Positions 1-5,415 of a stretch of DNA of 5,415 nt are shown here, in pieces. A program made the translations under genes and the position numbers. Location: NCBI GenBank assembly GCA_028823075.1, contig JAPKCE010000164.1, positions 1-5,415 on the forward strand, in the 5' to 3' direction. How positions within the stretch are numbered: position 1 is the stretch's first letter; each line of letters starts with the position of its first letter. The notes under the pieces were generated by a model. The model did not search any database, was not told where the DNA came from, and was given only the letters and a program-made list of their open reading frames with translations. This DNA is from Myxococcota bacterium (GTDB taxonomy: Bacteria; Myxococcota; UBA4151).

Positions 1-1002
1 CTCGCCAAAGCCGTCGGAGAAAGGGTATGCATATTCAATGTCATACGTACCTTCGCCCTGTTTGGAATAATGCGCGAGTTCGTTGTCATCATGTTTGCGC
101 AGGATCAGGTTCTCTTCGCGAACGCCCAGCGATTTCCACCAGTTTAGCCGGTGCTCGGTCCAGAAGTTGAACCATTTCTTTGCCTCTTCCGGGGCGCAGA
201 AAAACTCCATCTCCATCTGTTCAAATTCTCGGCTGCGGAAGATGAAGTTGCGCGGCGTGACCTCGTTGCGAAACGACTTGCCGATCTGGGCGATCCCGAA
301 AGGCATTTTCACGCGGCTGGTGTCGAGCACGTTTTTATAATTGAGAAAAATGCCCTGAGCCGTTTCGGGGCGTAGATAAGCGACGTTATCCTCGCCGCTG
401 GTGGCACCGACGAAGGTCTTGAACATCAAGTTGAATTCGCGCGGCTCGGTGAGCGAGCCGGGCGTTTTGACATCGGGCCCGATGATCAGCGCGTAAGCAT
501 CGAGCGGTAGGTCGACGAGCGCGACCGTCTCGAACAACTCATCGGCGTCTCGTCCGTGTAAAGCCTTCTTTAACTTCTTAGCGATGTCGTCGCGAGCACC
601 TTCTAAAAAGGCGTAACTCGGATGCTGATCGGCGCCCTCTTTCGGACGCAGCACCAAAATATGGTCGGCGCGGTAGCGACGTTTGCTTTCGCGGCAGTCG
701 ACCATGGGGTCCGAGAACCCGCCCAGATGCCCGCTAGCCTGCCAAACTTTTGGGTTCTGAATAATAGAAGAATCCAGGCCGACAATATCCAACGGCGTTC
801 CGTCGGGGCCGATCGGCGGACATTCGACGAGATCTCGCCACCAACGGTCGCGAAGGTTGTTTTTAAGCTGCGTACCCAAGGGCCCGTAATCCCAAAAACC
901 GTTGATGCCTCCGTAAATCTCCGAGGCCGGAAAGACAAAGCCCCTGCGTTTGCATAGGGACACTAATTTCTCCATCAACTCACTGCCTTCGGGTCGTCCC
1001 AT
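1..1002 (-). CDS. glyQS: Glycyl-tRNA synthetase, dimeric (single-chain) type, N-terminal part
   Basis: This gene encodes a cytoplasmic class II aminoacyl-tRNA synthetase that charges tRNA-Gly with glycine using ATP. The 334 visible residues align from memory with Thermus-type GlyRS. Near the N-terminus are LCKRRGFVFPASEIYGG (16-32) and DYGPLG (38-43). The motif 1 region is SGHLGGFSDPMVDC (90-103). AYLRPETAQGIF (208-219) helps build the active site, and class II motif 2 begins at FRNE (244-247) and continues through RNFIFR and REFEQMEMEFF. A variable insertion spans about 116-190. The start is the ATG at 1002-1000, preceded after 4 nt by a strong GGAGG; an in-frame TAA lies farther upstream with no other ATG between. 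The reading frame is open to position 1, so motif 3 and the anticodon-binding domain (family length about 450-510 aa) lie outside the window. This alpha2 form differs from the split GlyQ/GlyS enzyme. It diverges from the rRNA methyltransferase gene. Confidence 0.97.
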   Translation of the reverse strand, partial: MGRPEGSELMEKLVSLCKRRGFVFPASEIYGGINGFWDYGPLGTQLKNNLRDRWWRDLVECPPIGPDGTPLDIVGLDSSIIQNPKVWQASGHLGGFSDPMVDCRESKRRYRADHILVLRPKEGADQHPSYAFLEGARDDIAKKLKKALHGRDADELFETVALVDLPLDAYALIIGPDVKTPGSLTEPREFNLMFKTFVGATSGEDNVAYLRPETAQGIFLNYKNVLDTSRVKMPFGIAQIGKSFRNEVTPRNFIFRSREFEQMEMEFFCAPEEAKKWFNFWTEHRLNWWKSLGVREENLILRKHDDNELAHYSKQGEGTYDIEYAYPFSDGFGE

Positions 1003-1006
1003 GAAG

Positions 1007-1011
1007 CCTCC
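1007..1011 (-). promoter_or_regulatory. Shine-Dalgarno site of glyQS
   Basis: The minus strand reads GGAGG four bases before the ATG at 1002. This strong match to the anti-Shine-Dalgarno sequence fixes the start. The alternative in-frame ATG at codon 10 has only a weaker purine stretch upstream. Confidence 0.75.
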
Positions 1012-1034
1012 AATTTTAGGTGGAATGCCTACGT

Positions 1035-1058
1035 CAGTTGGGCGGTAAAGGACAACTG
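1035..1058. repeat. Short inverted repeat CAGTTG-N12-CAACTG
   Basis: Two perfect 6-base arms face each other across 12 bases, near the middle of the divergent gap. The arms do not extend on either side. It could be an operator for a dimeric regulator or a chance repeat; a 6-bp arm pair is not rare enough to decide. Confidence 0.35.
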
Positions 1059-1104
1059 TGGATTGGCTCTGGAGTTCTCTCAAATCCGCGCCTAGTTAGC
1101 GCCC

Positions 1105-2340
1105 ATGAAAAACTACACTGACCTCGCCGAGAAGCTCCCCGCCCTATCCGAAAAAAATATCACCGTTCACGTGCGTTCACCGGCCGCCAAGCATCTGCGC
1201 CGTGGTCACCCTTGGTTGTACGATGGTGCGATTGAAAAAATCAGTCGCGAAGACGGTGCAGCGGGCGATGTCGCAGTGCTTTTTGACAATAAGCGGGAGA
1301 TGGTTGGCTTAGGGCTTTTTGATCCGCAATCAGCGATTCGCGTTAAGGTGCTGCTGCGCCGTGGTGGCGTCGTCATCGACGAGGAGTTTTTCGCCGGACG
1401 AATTGCCAAGGCCATCGCCAAGCGGGAATCCATCGCCAGCGAAGAGACCACCGGCTACCGACTTATTTACGGCGAAAGCGACGGCATGCCCGGCTTTATT
1501 GTCGATGCTTACGGTAGCTGTTTGGTGATCAAACTGTACAGCGCCATCTGGTTTGCGCGCTTGCCGCAAATCCTCCCCGCTTTGCTTGAACAAACGGGTG
1601 CCGAGAACCTGGTTTTACGTCTCAGCCGCAACGTCAAGAGCGAGGCTGGACGGGTCGGCCTGCGCGACGGGCAACTCATCCACGGTGCCGAACTGCCCCA
1701 GCCCATGATCTTTAAAGAGAATGGTTTAAGCTTCGAAGTCGATGTGCGGCGAGGGCAAAAAACAGGGTTCTTCTTGGATCAGCGCGACAACCGCAGCCGA
1801 GTCGAAAAACTGGCCAAAGGTAAGTGGCTGCTCAATGTGTTTTCCTACACCGGCGGGTTTTCGCTCTACGCTGCTCGCGGCGGCGCCACTCGGGTCACCA
1901 GTTTGGACGCAAGCCAACCGGCGCTCGACGCGGCGAAGCGTAATTATGCGCTCAACCCTGAACTTAACGCCCCCCATGACCTGATCTGCGGCGATGCTTT
2001 TGCCGAGATGGGCGCGCTGGTTCAGGCGGAGCGGCTGTTCTCGATGATCGTTATCGACCCGCCCTCTTTTGCCCGTCGCGCCAGCGAAATCCCGAGCGCA
2101 ATGAAAGCCTACGAGCGCTTAACCCGCTTGGGCCTTGAGCTCCTCGAACCCGGCGGAACCTTGGTGCTAGCCTCGTGCTCCAGCCGCATCGGTATGGATG
2201 AGTTTCTCAGCCAGGCGCATCGCGCTGCGCGCCAGATGGGTCGCAAGCTCGAACTTTTTGATAGCTCCGAGCATGCCCTCGATCACGCCAGCACTTTTGG
2301 CGAAGGCAACTATCTAAAATGCCTGTTCGCTACTGCCTAA
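1105..2340 (+). CDS. rlmI: RlmI-like 23S rRNA (cytosine-C5) methyltransferase, class I SAM-dependent
   Basis: The product is a 411-residue cytoplasmic rRNA methyltransferase of the COG1092/RlmI family; E. coli RlmI (about 396 aa) makes m5C1962 in 23S rRNA. The N-terminal PUA-like RNA-binding domain covers about residues 19-90 and includes RRGHPWLYDGAI (32-43). A central domain follows with GYRLIYGESDGMPGFIVD (117-134). The Rossmann methyltransferase domain begins at RRGQKTGFFLDQRDNR (215-230). SAM motif I is NVFSYTGGFS (244-253), the acidic motif II residue is D268 (SLDAS), motif IV is VIDPPSF (316-322), and SCSS (357-360) carries C358, the likely catalytic cysteine. About 17 residues precede the usual E. 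coli start of homology. ATG at 1105 is the only reasonable start, but no clear Shine-Dalgarno precedes it. The exact target base is inferred from the family. Its stop overlaps the convergent desaturase stop. Confidence 0.9.
   Translation: MKNYTDLAEKLPALSEKNITVHVRSPAAKHLRRGHPWLYDGAIEKISREDGAAGDVAVLFDNKREMVGLGLFDPQSAIRVKVLLRRGGVVIDEEFFAGRIAKAIAKRESIASEETTGYRLIYGESDGMPGFIVDAYGSCLVIKLYSAIWFARLPQILPALLEQTGAENLVLRLSRNVKSEAGRVGLRDGQLIHGAELPQPMIFKENGLSFEVDVRRGQKTGFFLDQRDNRSRVEKLAKGKWLLNVFSYTGGFSLYAARGGATRVTSLDASQPALDAAKRNYALNPELNAPHDLICGDAFAEMGALVQAERLFSMIVIDPPSFARRASEIPSAMKAYERLTRLGLELLEPGGTLVLASCSSRIGMDEFLSQAHRAARQMGRKLELFDSSEHALDHASTFGEGNYLKCLFATA
2337..2340. other. Tail-to-tail overlap of two convergent genes
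   Basis: The plus-strand methyltransferase ends with TAA at 2338-2340. The minus-strand desaturase ends with TAG at 2339-2337. The two coding regions therefore share four bases, and no intergenic terminator exists between them. Any terminator must lie inside the opposing gene, or the two transcripts overlap at their 3' ends. Confidence 0.9.
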
Positions 2341-3473
2341 GCCGCGGCTAAACGAGCCCCCTTGCCTAGGTTTTGAAACTCGACCCAGGCGTGGTGGAAA
2401 TGCTCTTCGGCTTCGGCGAGCGCCGCATGCAGTTGCTCATCCTTGCTCTTCGCGGCGCGGCGTGCGCGCATTGTCCAAGCACCTAAGCGCTCTTCACTGG
2501 CAGCAAGCGTGGTCTCGAGGCGCGTACGCCAATCGGCTTGAGCCACCGTATCCATCTGGTCGAGATGGGCGAAGTATTCTTCGGCCAAACGCTCCAAACG
2601 CTTCTTCATACGCACCGGCTCAAGCGTGCGCTTCAAGCCCGAGGCAAAGCCCATCTTCTCACCGCAAAATATCGCCCATTTCCCTGGATCAAAATGGAAC
2701 CATTTAAGACCGTTGCGGTAATCGGCGGCGAAGCTGTGATGGTAGTTATGATAGCCTTCGCCAAAGGTGAACAGCGAGGTGACCCAAGAATCACGGCTAG
2801 TGTCTTTGGTGGACCAAGGCTGGGTGCCGATGACATGCGCCAAACTATTGATGCAGAAGGTGCCTTGATGCACCAGCACGGCACGCAGCAGCCCGGCGAT
2901 CAGGATCATGCCCCAAACACGGTCGATCATGAGCCCTAGAGCAGCCGGCAAAAGAATGGCCGTGGCGACCCAAATGGCGTTGTAGTTGCGATGCTGCCAC
3001 ATGACGACTTTGTCTTTGGTGAGATCGGGAACCGTAGAGAAATCTTCGGCGGTTTCGTCGTGATGCAGTACCCATTCCATATGCGACCACCAAAAGCCGC
3101 GTTTGGCATTGTAGGGGTCGTTGTCGGTGTCGACTTCTTTGTGGTGGCGGCGATGTGAGTTGGACCAGATGATGGCCGAATTCTGAATGGCAGCACCGCC
3201 GGCGATCAGCCAGAATACCTTCCAAGCGTTGTTCGAATCGTAGCTGCGATGGGAGACAAGCCGGTGGTAACCGACCGTGATGCCCATGCCCGAGACGAAC
3301 CATAGCGCAAACGCTGTTGCCCAGAGGGCCCAGTGGCTGCCGGAGGCCATCAGGTACCAAGGCACCATAATGGCGGCGGCGATCGGTCCGCCCACCAAGA
3401 ACAAAACGTTAACCCAAATCCAAGGTCCATCGGCTTTGCCGTCGGCGCGGCGATTGATGCGAGCAGTGTTCAT
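2337..3473 (-). CDS. Membrane acyl-CoA / fatty-acid (delta-9 type) desaturase with C-terminal helical extension
   Basis: This is an integral membrane di-iron desaturase that introduces a cis double bond into saturated acyl chains, thereby adjusting membrane fluidity. The three histidine boxes are HRLVSH (70-75), HRRHH (107-111) and HNYHH (242-246), with the extra ligand region NSLAH (209-213). The sequence GEGYHNYHHSF followed by YRNGLKWFHFDPGKW (252-266) is typical of delta-9 acyl-CoA desaturases. Hydrophobic segments lie at about 19-42, 47-69, 84-103, 165-183 and 186-203. After about residue 283 comes a roughly 90-residue charged, Ala/Glu/Arg-rich tail predicted by eye to be helical and perhaps coiled-coil; it is longer than the catalytic core needs. 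The start ATG at 3473 has AGGGAG six bases upstream. It lies downstream of sixA across 93 bases, so it may have its own promoter. Substrate (acyl-CoA, acyl-ACP or lipid) and regiospecificity cannot be read from sequence alone. Confidence 0.93.
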   Translation of the reverse strand: MNTARINRRADGKADGPWIWVNVLFLVGGPIAAAIMVPWYLMASGSHWALWATAFALWFVSGMGITVGYHRLVSHRSYDSNNAWKVFWLIAGGAAIQNSAIIWSNSHRRHHKEVDTDNDPYNAKRGFWWSHMEWVLHHDETAEDFSTVPDLTKDKVVMWQHRNYNAIWVATAILLPAALGLMIDRVWGMILIAGLLRAVLVHQGTFCINSLAHVIGTQPWSTKDTSRDSWVTSLFTFGEGYHNYHHSFAADYRNGLKWFHFDPGKWAIFCGEKMGFASGLKRTLEPVRMKKRLERLAEEYFAHLDQMDTVAQADWRTRLETTLAASEERLGAWTMRARRAAKSKDEQLHAALAEAEEHFHHAWVEFQNLGKGARLAAA

Positions 3474-3479
3474 AACATT

Positions 3480-3485
3480 CTCCCT
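3480..3485 (-). promoter_or_regulatory. Shine-Dalgarno site of the desaturase
   Basis: The minus strand reads AGGGAG six bases before the ATG at 3473. An overlapping out-of-frame ATG at 3478 is followed at once by a stop (ATG TTA TGA), so it cannot be the real start. Confidence 0.7.
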
Positions 3486-3544
3486 AATCGGTGAACGCTA
3501 GAAGCCACGATCTTCTCTTCAAACCAAGGGGAAGGGGCGAAACG

Positions 3545-3563
3545 TTTACGCTTCTTTACGCTT
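3545..3563. repeat. Two 9-bp direct repeats (TTTACGCTT) with 10-bp period
   Basis: TTTACGCTT occurs at 3545-3553 and again at 3555-3563, separated by one base, so the copies sit about one helical turn apart on the same DNA face. On the coding strand of the desaturase each reads AAGCGTAAA. The first copy overlaps the 8-bp palindrome AAACGTTT. The arrangement would suit a transcription-factor site upstream of the desaturase, but no regulator is identified. Confidence 0.5.
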
Positions 3564-3566
3564 GTT

Positions 3567-4034
3567 TTAGGCCCCTGGCCGCGCCTGGAAAGCGTGTAAA
3601 ACACGGGCGGGATCAAGGCCTGTCGGGTCGAATTCGAGCACGCTCACGCTCGCCGGCGAAAAATGCAGGCGCTGGTCGCAGAGCTCGCTGGCGAGGTCGC
3701 TAAGCCCTGGATTATGAGCGATGAGCATGAGCGTGTCGCTTTTGCCAACTTGCGCCTCGATCAGCGAAAGCATGGCCTGTGGAGTTGCTAAATAGAGCTC
3801 CGGGCACATCGACCCGGGCGGCAACTCGAGGCCACCAAGGCGCAGATGCTCCAGGGTTTGTGCCGTGCGTTTGGCGGTTGAGCAGAGCACAGCGTCGGGT
3901 TGAAGTCCTTGGTCGGCTAACCACAGGCCGGCGGCACGCGCTTGGGAAGCACCAAAGGGCGTCAGCGGCCGCTCTTCATCTCTGGCACCAAACTGGTAAC
4001 TTGCTTCGCCGTGGCGCATCAGGATGAGTTTCAT
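3567..4034 (-). CDS. sixA: SixA-type phosphohistidine phosphatase (histidine phosphatase superfamily)
   Basis: This 155-residue cytoplasmic protein belongs to the branch-2-like small histidine phosphatases; E. coli SixA (161 aa) is close in length. The catalytic RHGE motif is at 7-10, with H8 the phospho-accepting histidine. ERPLTPFG (21-28) matches the conserved SixA segment. STAKRTAQT (52-60) supplies the second arginine, R56. E79 lies in a PELY context (78-81), and AHNPG (106-110) holds the second catalytic histidine, H107. In E. coli SixA dephosphorylates phosphohistidine proteins (the ArcB HPt domain, and nitrogen-PTS NPr); the partner here is unknown and no kinase gene is next to it. 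The ATG at 4034 has AAAGGGG six bases upstream. The gene starts 13 bases after the stop of the DUF4336-like gene, which implies co-transcription. Confidence 0.9.
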   Translation of the reverse strand: MKLILMRHGEASYQFGARDEERPLTPFGASQARAAGLWLADQGLQPDAVLCSTAKRTAQTLEHLRLGGLELPPGSMCPELYLATPQAMLSLIEAQVGKSDTLMLIAHNPGLSDLASELCDQRLHFSPASVSVLEFDPTGLDPARVLHAFQARPGA

Positions 4035-4047
4035 CAGGGGCCCCTTT
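4035..4047 (-). promoter_or_regulatory. sixA ribosome binding site within a 10-bp palindrome
   Basis: The 13-base gap between the upstream stop and the sixA ATG contains AAAGGGG (4041-4047 on the minus strand), a good Shine-Dalgarno with 6-base spacing. It overlaps the perfect palindrome AGGGGCCCCT (4036-4045). The palindrome has no loop, so a stable intramolecular hairpin is unlikely; pairing of the G-run with the C-run just 3' could still weaken ribosome access. Confidence 0.55.
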
Positions 4048-4764
4048 CTACAGCGTCGCTGCGACGCGCATAAGCACTTCGCCCGGCTCGCGGTCGATGA
4101 GTGAGCCGTGGGCGACGATCACCCGCTTGAGCCCTGGTTCAGCGCCCAAACGCTCGAGGTGAGCGCGGTAATTCTTTTTGTTTTTCATAAAAAACCAGCG
4201 CGTTATTGTGGTCACTTTCGGGCCTCCGGCGTTGCCCATAAGACGGCCGTAAACAAAGCCGAAAATGCCAGGCATATGGGGTAGATTGAAGAGAGCGTCG
4301 TTGAAAATAAGGCTGTGACCGTCGGCGCTTTGTACACGCAGCACCCCTTCACGCTTATGTAAGCCCTCAAGATGCGCCAACTGTACAGATTCGTCGGCCT
4401 CAAAAGGCAGCTTATCGCCATAAAACTCATCAACTACGACTTTCGTTGCCACCCTTGTCCGCGCCGCCTTTGGGCAGATCACCCGCAGCTTCGGGTAGCG
4501 TGCCTTGTAACGCGCCGCATCGAGGCGGTGAAAGCCGTTCGGTACCACCAAAACCTGCGGCTCACCTAAGCCTTCGAGCCAAGTCATGCCGGCTTCGTTC
4601 AGCGCAATGGCGCTATGCAGTAGCAATCCGCCCGCCTGACCGCGCACCACCACCATACGCCGATGCAGGTCCAGATTGCCCAACGGGGCATCCACAAACC
4701 ACAGGTTTTCAGCTAGCGTCTGCACCGGGCCATGGGGTCTTACTATCCAGTCCGTATCGCTCAT
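4048..4764 (-). CDS. DUF4336-like protein, probable metallo-beta-lactamase-fold hydrolase relative
   Basis: This 238-residue protein has no signal peptide or membrane span and is probably cytoplasmic. It resembles DUF4336 proteins: an N-terminal strand region ENLWFVDAPLGN (19-30), then LHRRMVVVR (33-41), LLLHSAIAL (47-55), VVPNGFHRLDAARYKARYP (73-91) and LIFNDALFNL (152-161), ending with VIVAHGSLIDR (215-225). The layout resembles the metallo-beta-lactamase fold, but the classical HxHxDH signature is absent. Candidate metal ligands are H50, H79, D82, H131 or H135, D156 and H219. Enzymatic activity and substrate are unknown. ATG at 4764 is chosen with a weak AGGG about 10 bases upstream; an in-frame GTG lies three codons earlier, and the ATG at 4799 is out of frame. 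It is the first gene of a probable operon with sixA and diverges from the rhomboid gene. Family assignment is from motif memory, so moderate confidence. Confidence 0.7.
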   Translation of the reverse strand: MSDTDWIVRPHGPVQTLAENLWFVDAPLGNLDLHRRMVVVRGQAGGLLLHSAIALNEAGMTWLEGLGEPQVLVVPNGFHRLDAARYKARYPKLRVICPKAARTRVATKVVVDEFYGDKLPFEADESVQLAHLEGLHKREGVLRVQSADGHSLIFNDALFNLPHMPGIFGFVYGRLMGNAGGPKVTTITRWFFMKNKKNYRAHLERLGAEPGLKRVIVAHGSLIDREPGEVLMRVAATL

Positions 4765-4843
4765 GCGCGTTGCACCCTGTTGATTTCGCCTTGTTCATGA
4801 CAGGTCTGCGATACCCCCGCTAGGTGGGCTGAAGGTTTGCCTT
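4765..4843. promoter_or_regulatory. Divergent intergenic region between DUF4336-like gene and rhomboid gene
   Basis: These 79 bases must hold at least part of the promoters for both flanking genes. On the plus strand GAAGG (4831-4835) lies 8 bases before the rhomboid ATG. A TCATGA palindrome is at 4795-4800. No clear -35/-10 pair was recognised on either strand. Confidence 0.4.
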
Positions 4844-5415
4844 ATGTTTCTACCCTATGCGGACGAACCGAACCCCAAAGACTTTAGGCCCTGGGTGACC
4901 CTTGCTTTGATCGCGGTCAACGTTGCGGTGTATATTTTGATCACCATGCCGAGCAGCGGTCAGGCCTTGGTTTGGGCCGGTGACGGGGCCGATGAGTATT
5001 TACAATTTAGCCTGTTGCACGGTCTGCCGAGCGCCCAAAGTGCTTACGATCTGATCGTCTTTGAACATGGCTTTCGCATGTCTTCCTTCCAGTTTGACGA
5101 CATGACCACGAGCATCTTTCTACATGGTGGTTTGATGCACCTTTTCGGCAATATGCTGTTTCTCTGGATCTACGGTGACAACGTTGAGCATCGCCTTGGC
5201 CGGATGCGGTTTTTCGCCGTCTACATCATCGGCGGCTTTGTATCTTGTTTGGTTTACGGCCTGCTCGCCGATGACCCCGGCATCCCCTTGGTCGGCGCCT
5301 CCGGGGCGATCAGCACGGTGCTTGGAGCCTATTGGATCTGGTTTCCCGACAACCGCATTAAGTTTTTCGGTTTCTTCTTCCCATTTTTCGTGGGGCGCTT
5401 CCAGATCAGCGCCCG
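4844..5415 (+). CDS. Rhomboid family intramembrane serine protease, N-terminal part
   Basis: The open frame runs off the right edge; 190 complete codons are visible. It encodes a polytopic membrane protease that cuts transmembrane segments of other proteins within the lipid bilayer. Membrane segments are seen at about 17-35, 89-109, 120-141 and 149-167, with a long first loop (36-88). FLHGGLMHLFGNMLFLWIYG (92-111) is the conserved H-x(4)-H-x(3)-N segment (H94, H99, N103), the counterpart of H145/H150/N154 in GlpG. GDNVEHRLGRMRF (111-123) is a frequent bacterial rhomboid signature. GASG (151-154) provides the nucleophile S153. The partner catalytic histidine is in a later helix outside the window, so activity cannot be fully confirmed. 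The start ATG at 4844 has GAAGG 8 bases upstream. The N-terminus begins the first helix almost at once, without a GlpG-like cytoplasmic domain. Substrates are unknown. Confidence 0.92.
   Translation, partial: MFLPYADEPNPKDFRPWVTLALIAVNVAVYILITMPSSGQALVWAGDGADEYLQFSLLHGLPSAQSAYDLIVFEHGFRMSSFQFDDMTTSIFLHGGLMHLFGNMLFLWIYGDNVEHRLGRMRFFAVYIIGGFVSCLVYGLLADDPGIPLVGASGAISTVLGAYWIWFPDNRIKFFGFFFPFFVGRFQISA

Larger units (their letters stand above)
1003..1104. promoter_or_regulatory. Divergent intergenic control region between glyQS and the rRNA methyltransferase
   Basis: This 102-base gap separates two divergent genes, so promoters for both are expected here, unless they extend into the coding parts. 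I could not find a convincing -35/-10 pair on either strand. Visible elements are the GGAGG for glyQS and a 6-bp inverted repeat, CAGTTG (1035-1040) and CAACTG (1053-1058), separated by 12 bases. There is also a GCGCC direct repeat at 1088-1092 and 1099-1103, just before the methyltransferase start. No tRNA-sensing leader is evident, and the space is too short for a typical T-box on the glyQS side. Confidence 0.5.
3474..3566 (-). promoter_or_regulatory. sixA-desaturase intergenic region, probable desaturase leader
   Basis: These 93 bases separate sixA from the desaturase on the same strand. That is wider than the 13-base gap between the two genes upstream, so a separate or additional promoter for the desaturase is plausible. 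It contains a tandem 9-bp repeat (3545-3563), an AAACGTTT palindrome (3540-3547) and a weak 5-bp hairpin AGAAG/CTTCT (3500-3516). A confident sigma70 promoter or an intrinsic terminator with a U-tract was not seen. Confidence 0.4.

Noticed and set aside
622..957. Open frames of about 110 residues on both strands at 603-957
   Set aside because: They lie inside glyQS, whose own frame shows conserved class II synthetase motifs throughout; these frames are Arg/Ser-rich and resemble no family I recognise.
1003..1104. A T-box or other riboswitch controlling glyQS
   Set aside because: The leader is too short for a typical T-box and shows none of its conserved elements.
2538..2939. A 133-residue plus-strand open frame antisense to the desaturase
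   Set aside because: No conserved motif or convincing ribosome binding site, and complete overlap with a well-supported gene.
2845..3360. A 171-residue minus-strand open frame
   Set aside because: It is an out-of-frame reading of the desaturase; its Arg/His/Pro-rich composition is typical of a GC-rich shadow frame, and the true frame holds all three histidine boxes.
3500..3516. Possible terminator hairpin AGAAG-N7-CTTCT before the desaturase
   Set aside because: The stem is only five base pairs with no following U-run, so it does not support an intrinsic terminator.
3491..3703. A 70-residue plus-strand open frame starting in the sixA-desaturase gap
   Set aside because: Mostly antisense to sixA, Arg/Gly-rich, with no ribosome binding site.
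4446..4823. A 125-residue plus-strand open frame near the DUF4336-like gene
   Set aside because: Low-complexity Pro/Arg/Ser-rich translation antisense to a coherent gene; it crosses the divergent promoter region and gives no family match.

Overview
This 5.4 kb stretch is a dense chromosomal housekeeping region of a bacterium, holding six protein-coding genes, two of them cut by the window edges. No RNA gene, CRISPR array, insertion sequence or phage gene was seen. The base composition is moderately GC-rich. The glycyl-tRNA synthetase is the single-chain dimeric type rather than the split alpha/beta type of most proteobacteria. Together with the other gene families, this would suit a member of the PVC group, perhaps Verrucomicrobiota. 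That placement is an inference from family resemblance, not a search result.

Layout, left to right: (1) positions 1-1002, minus strand, the first 334 codons of glycyl-tRNA synthetase, running off the left edge. (2) A 102-base divergent gap. (3) 1105-2340, plus strand, an RlmI-like 23S rRNA cytosine methyltransferase. (4) 2337-3473, minus strand, a membrane acyl-CoA/fatty-acid desaturase whose stop codon overlaps the methyltransferase stop tail to tail. (5) A 93-base gap carrying a two-copy 9-bp direct repeat with a 10-bp period. (6) 3567-4034, minus strand, a SixA-type phosphohistidine phosphatase. (7) 4048-4764, minus strand, a DUF4336-like protein resembling the metallo-beta-lactamase fold, 13 bases upstream of sixA and probably in one operon with it. 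(8) A 79-base divergent gap. (9) 4844 to the right edge, plus strand, the N-terminal part of a rhomboid intramembrane serine protease.

Two genes serve translation (tRNA charging and rRNA modification) and diverge from a shared control region. The desaturase and the rhomboid act in the membrane. The SixA/DUF4336 pair is the only grouping whose joint purpose is unclear. I see no convincing undescribed system here. The points most worth a second look are the C-terminal helical extension of the desaturase, the spaced repeat upstream of it, and the DUF4336-sixA pairing.
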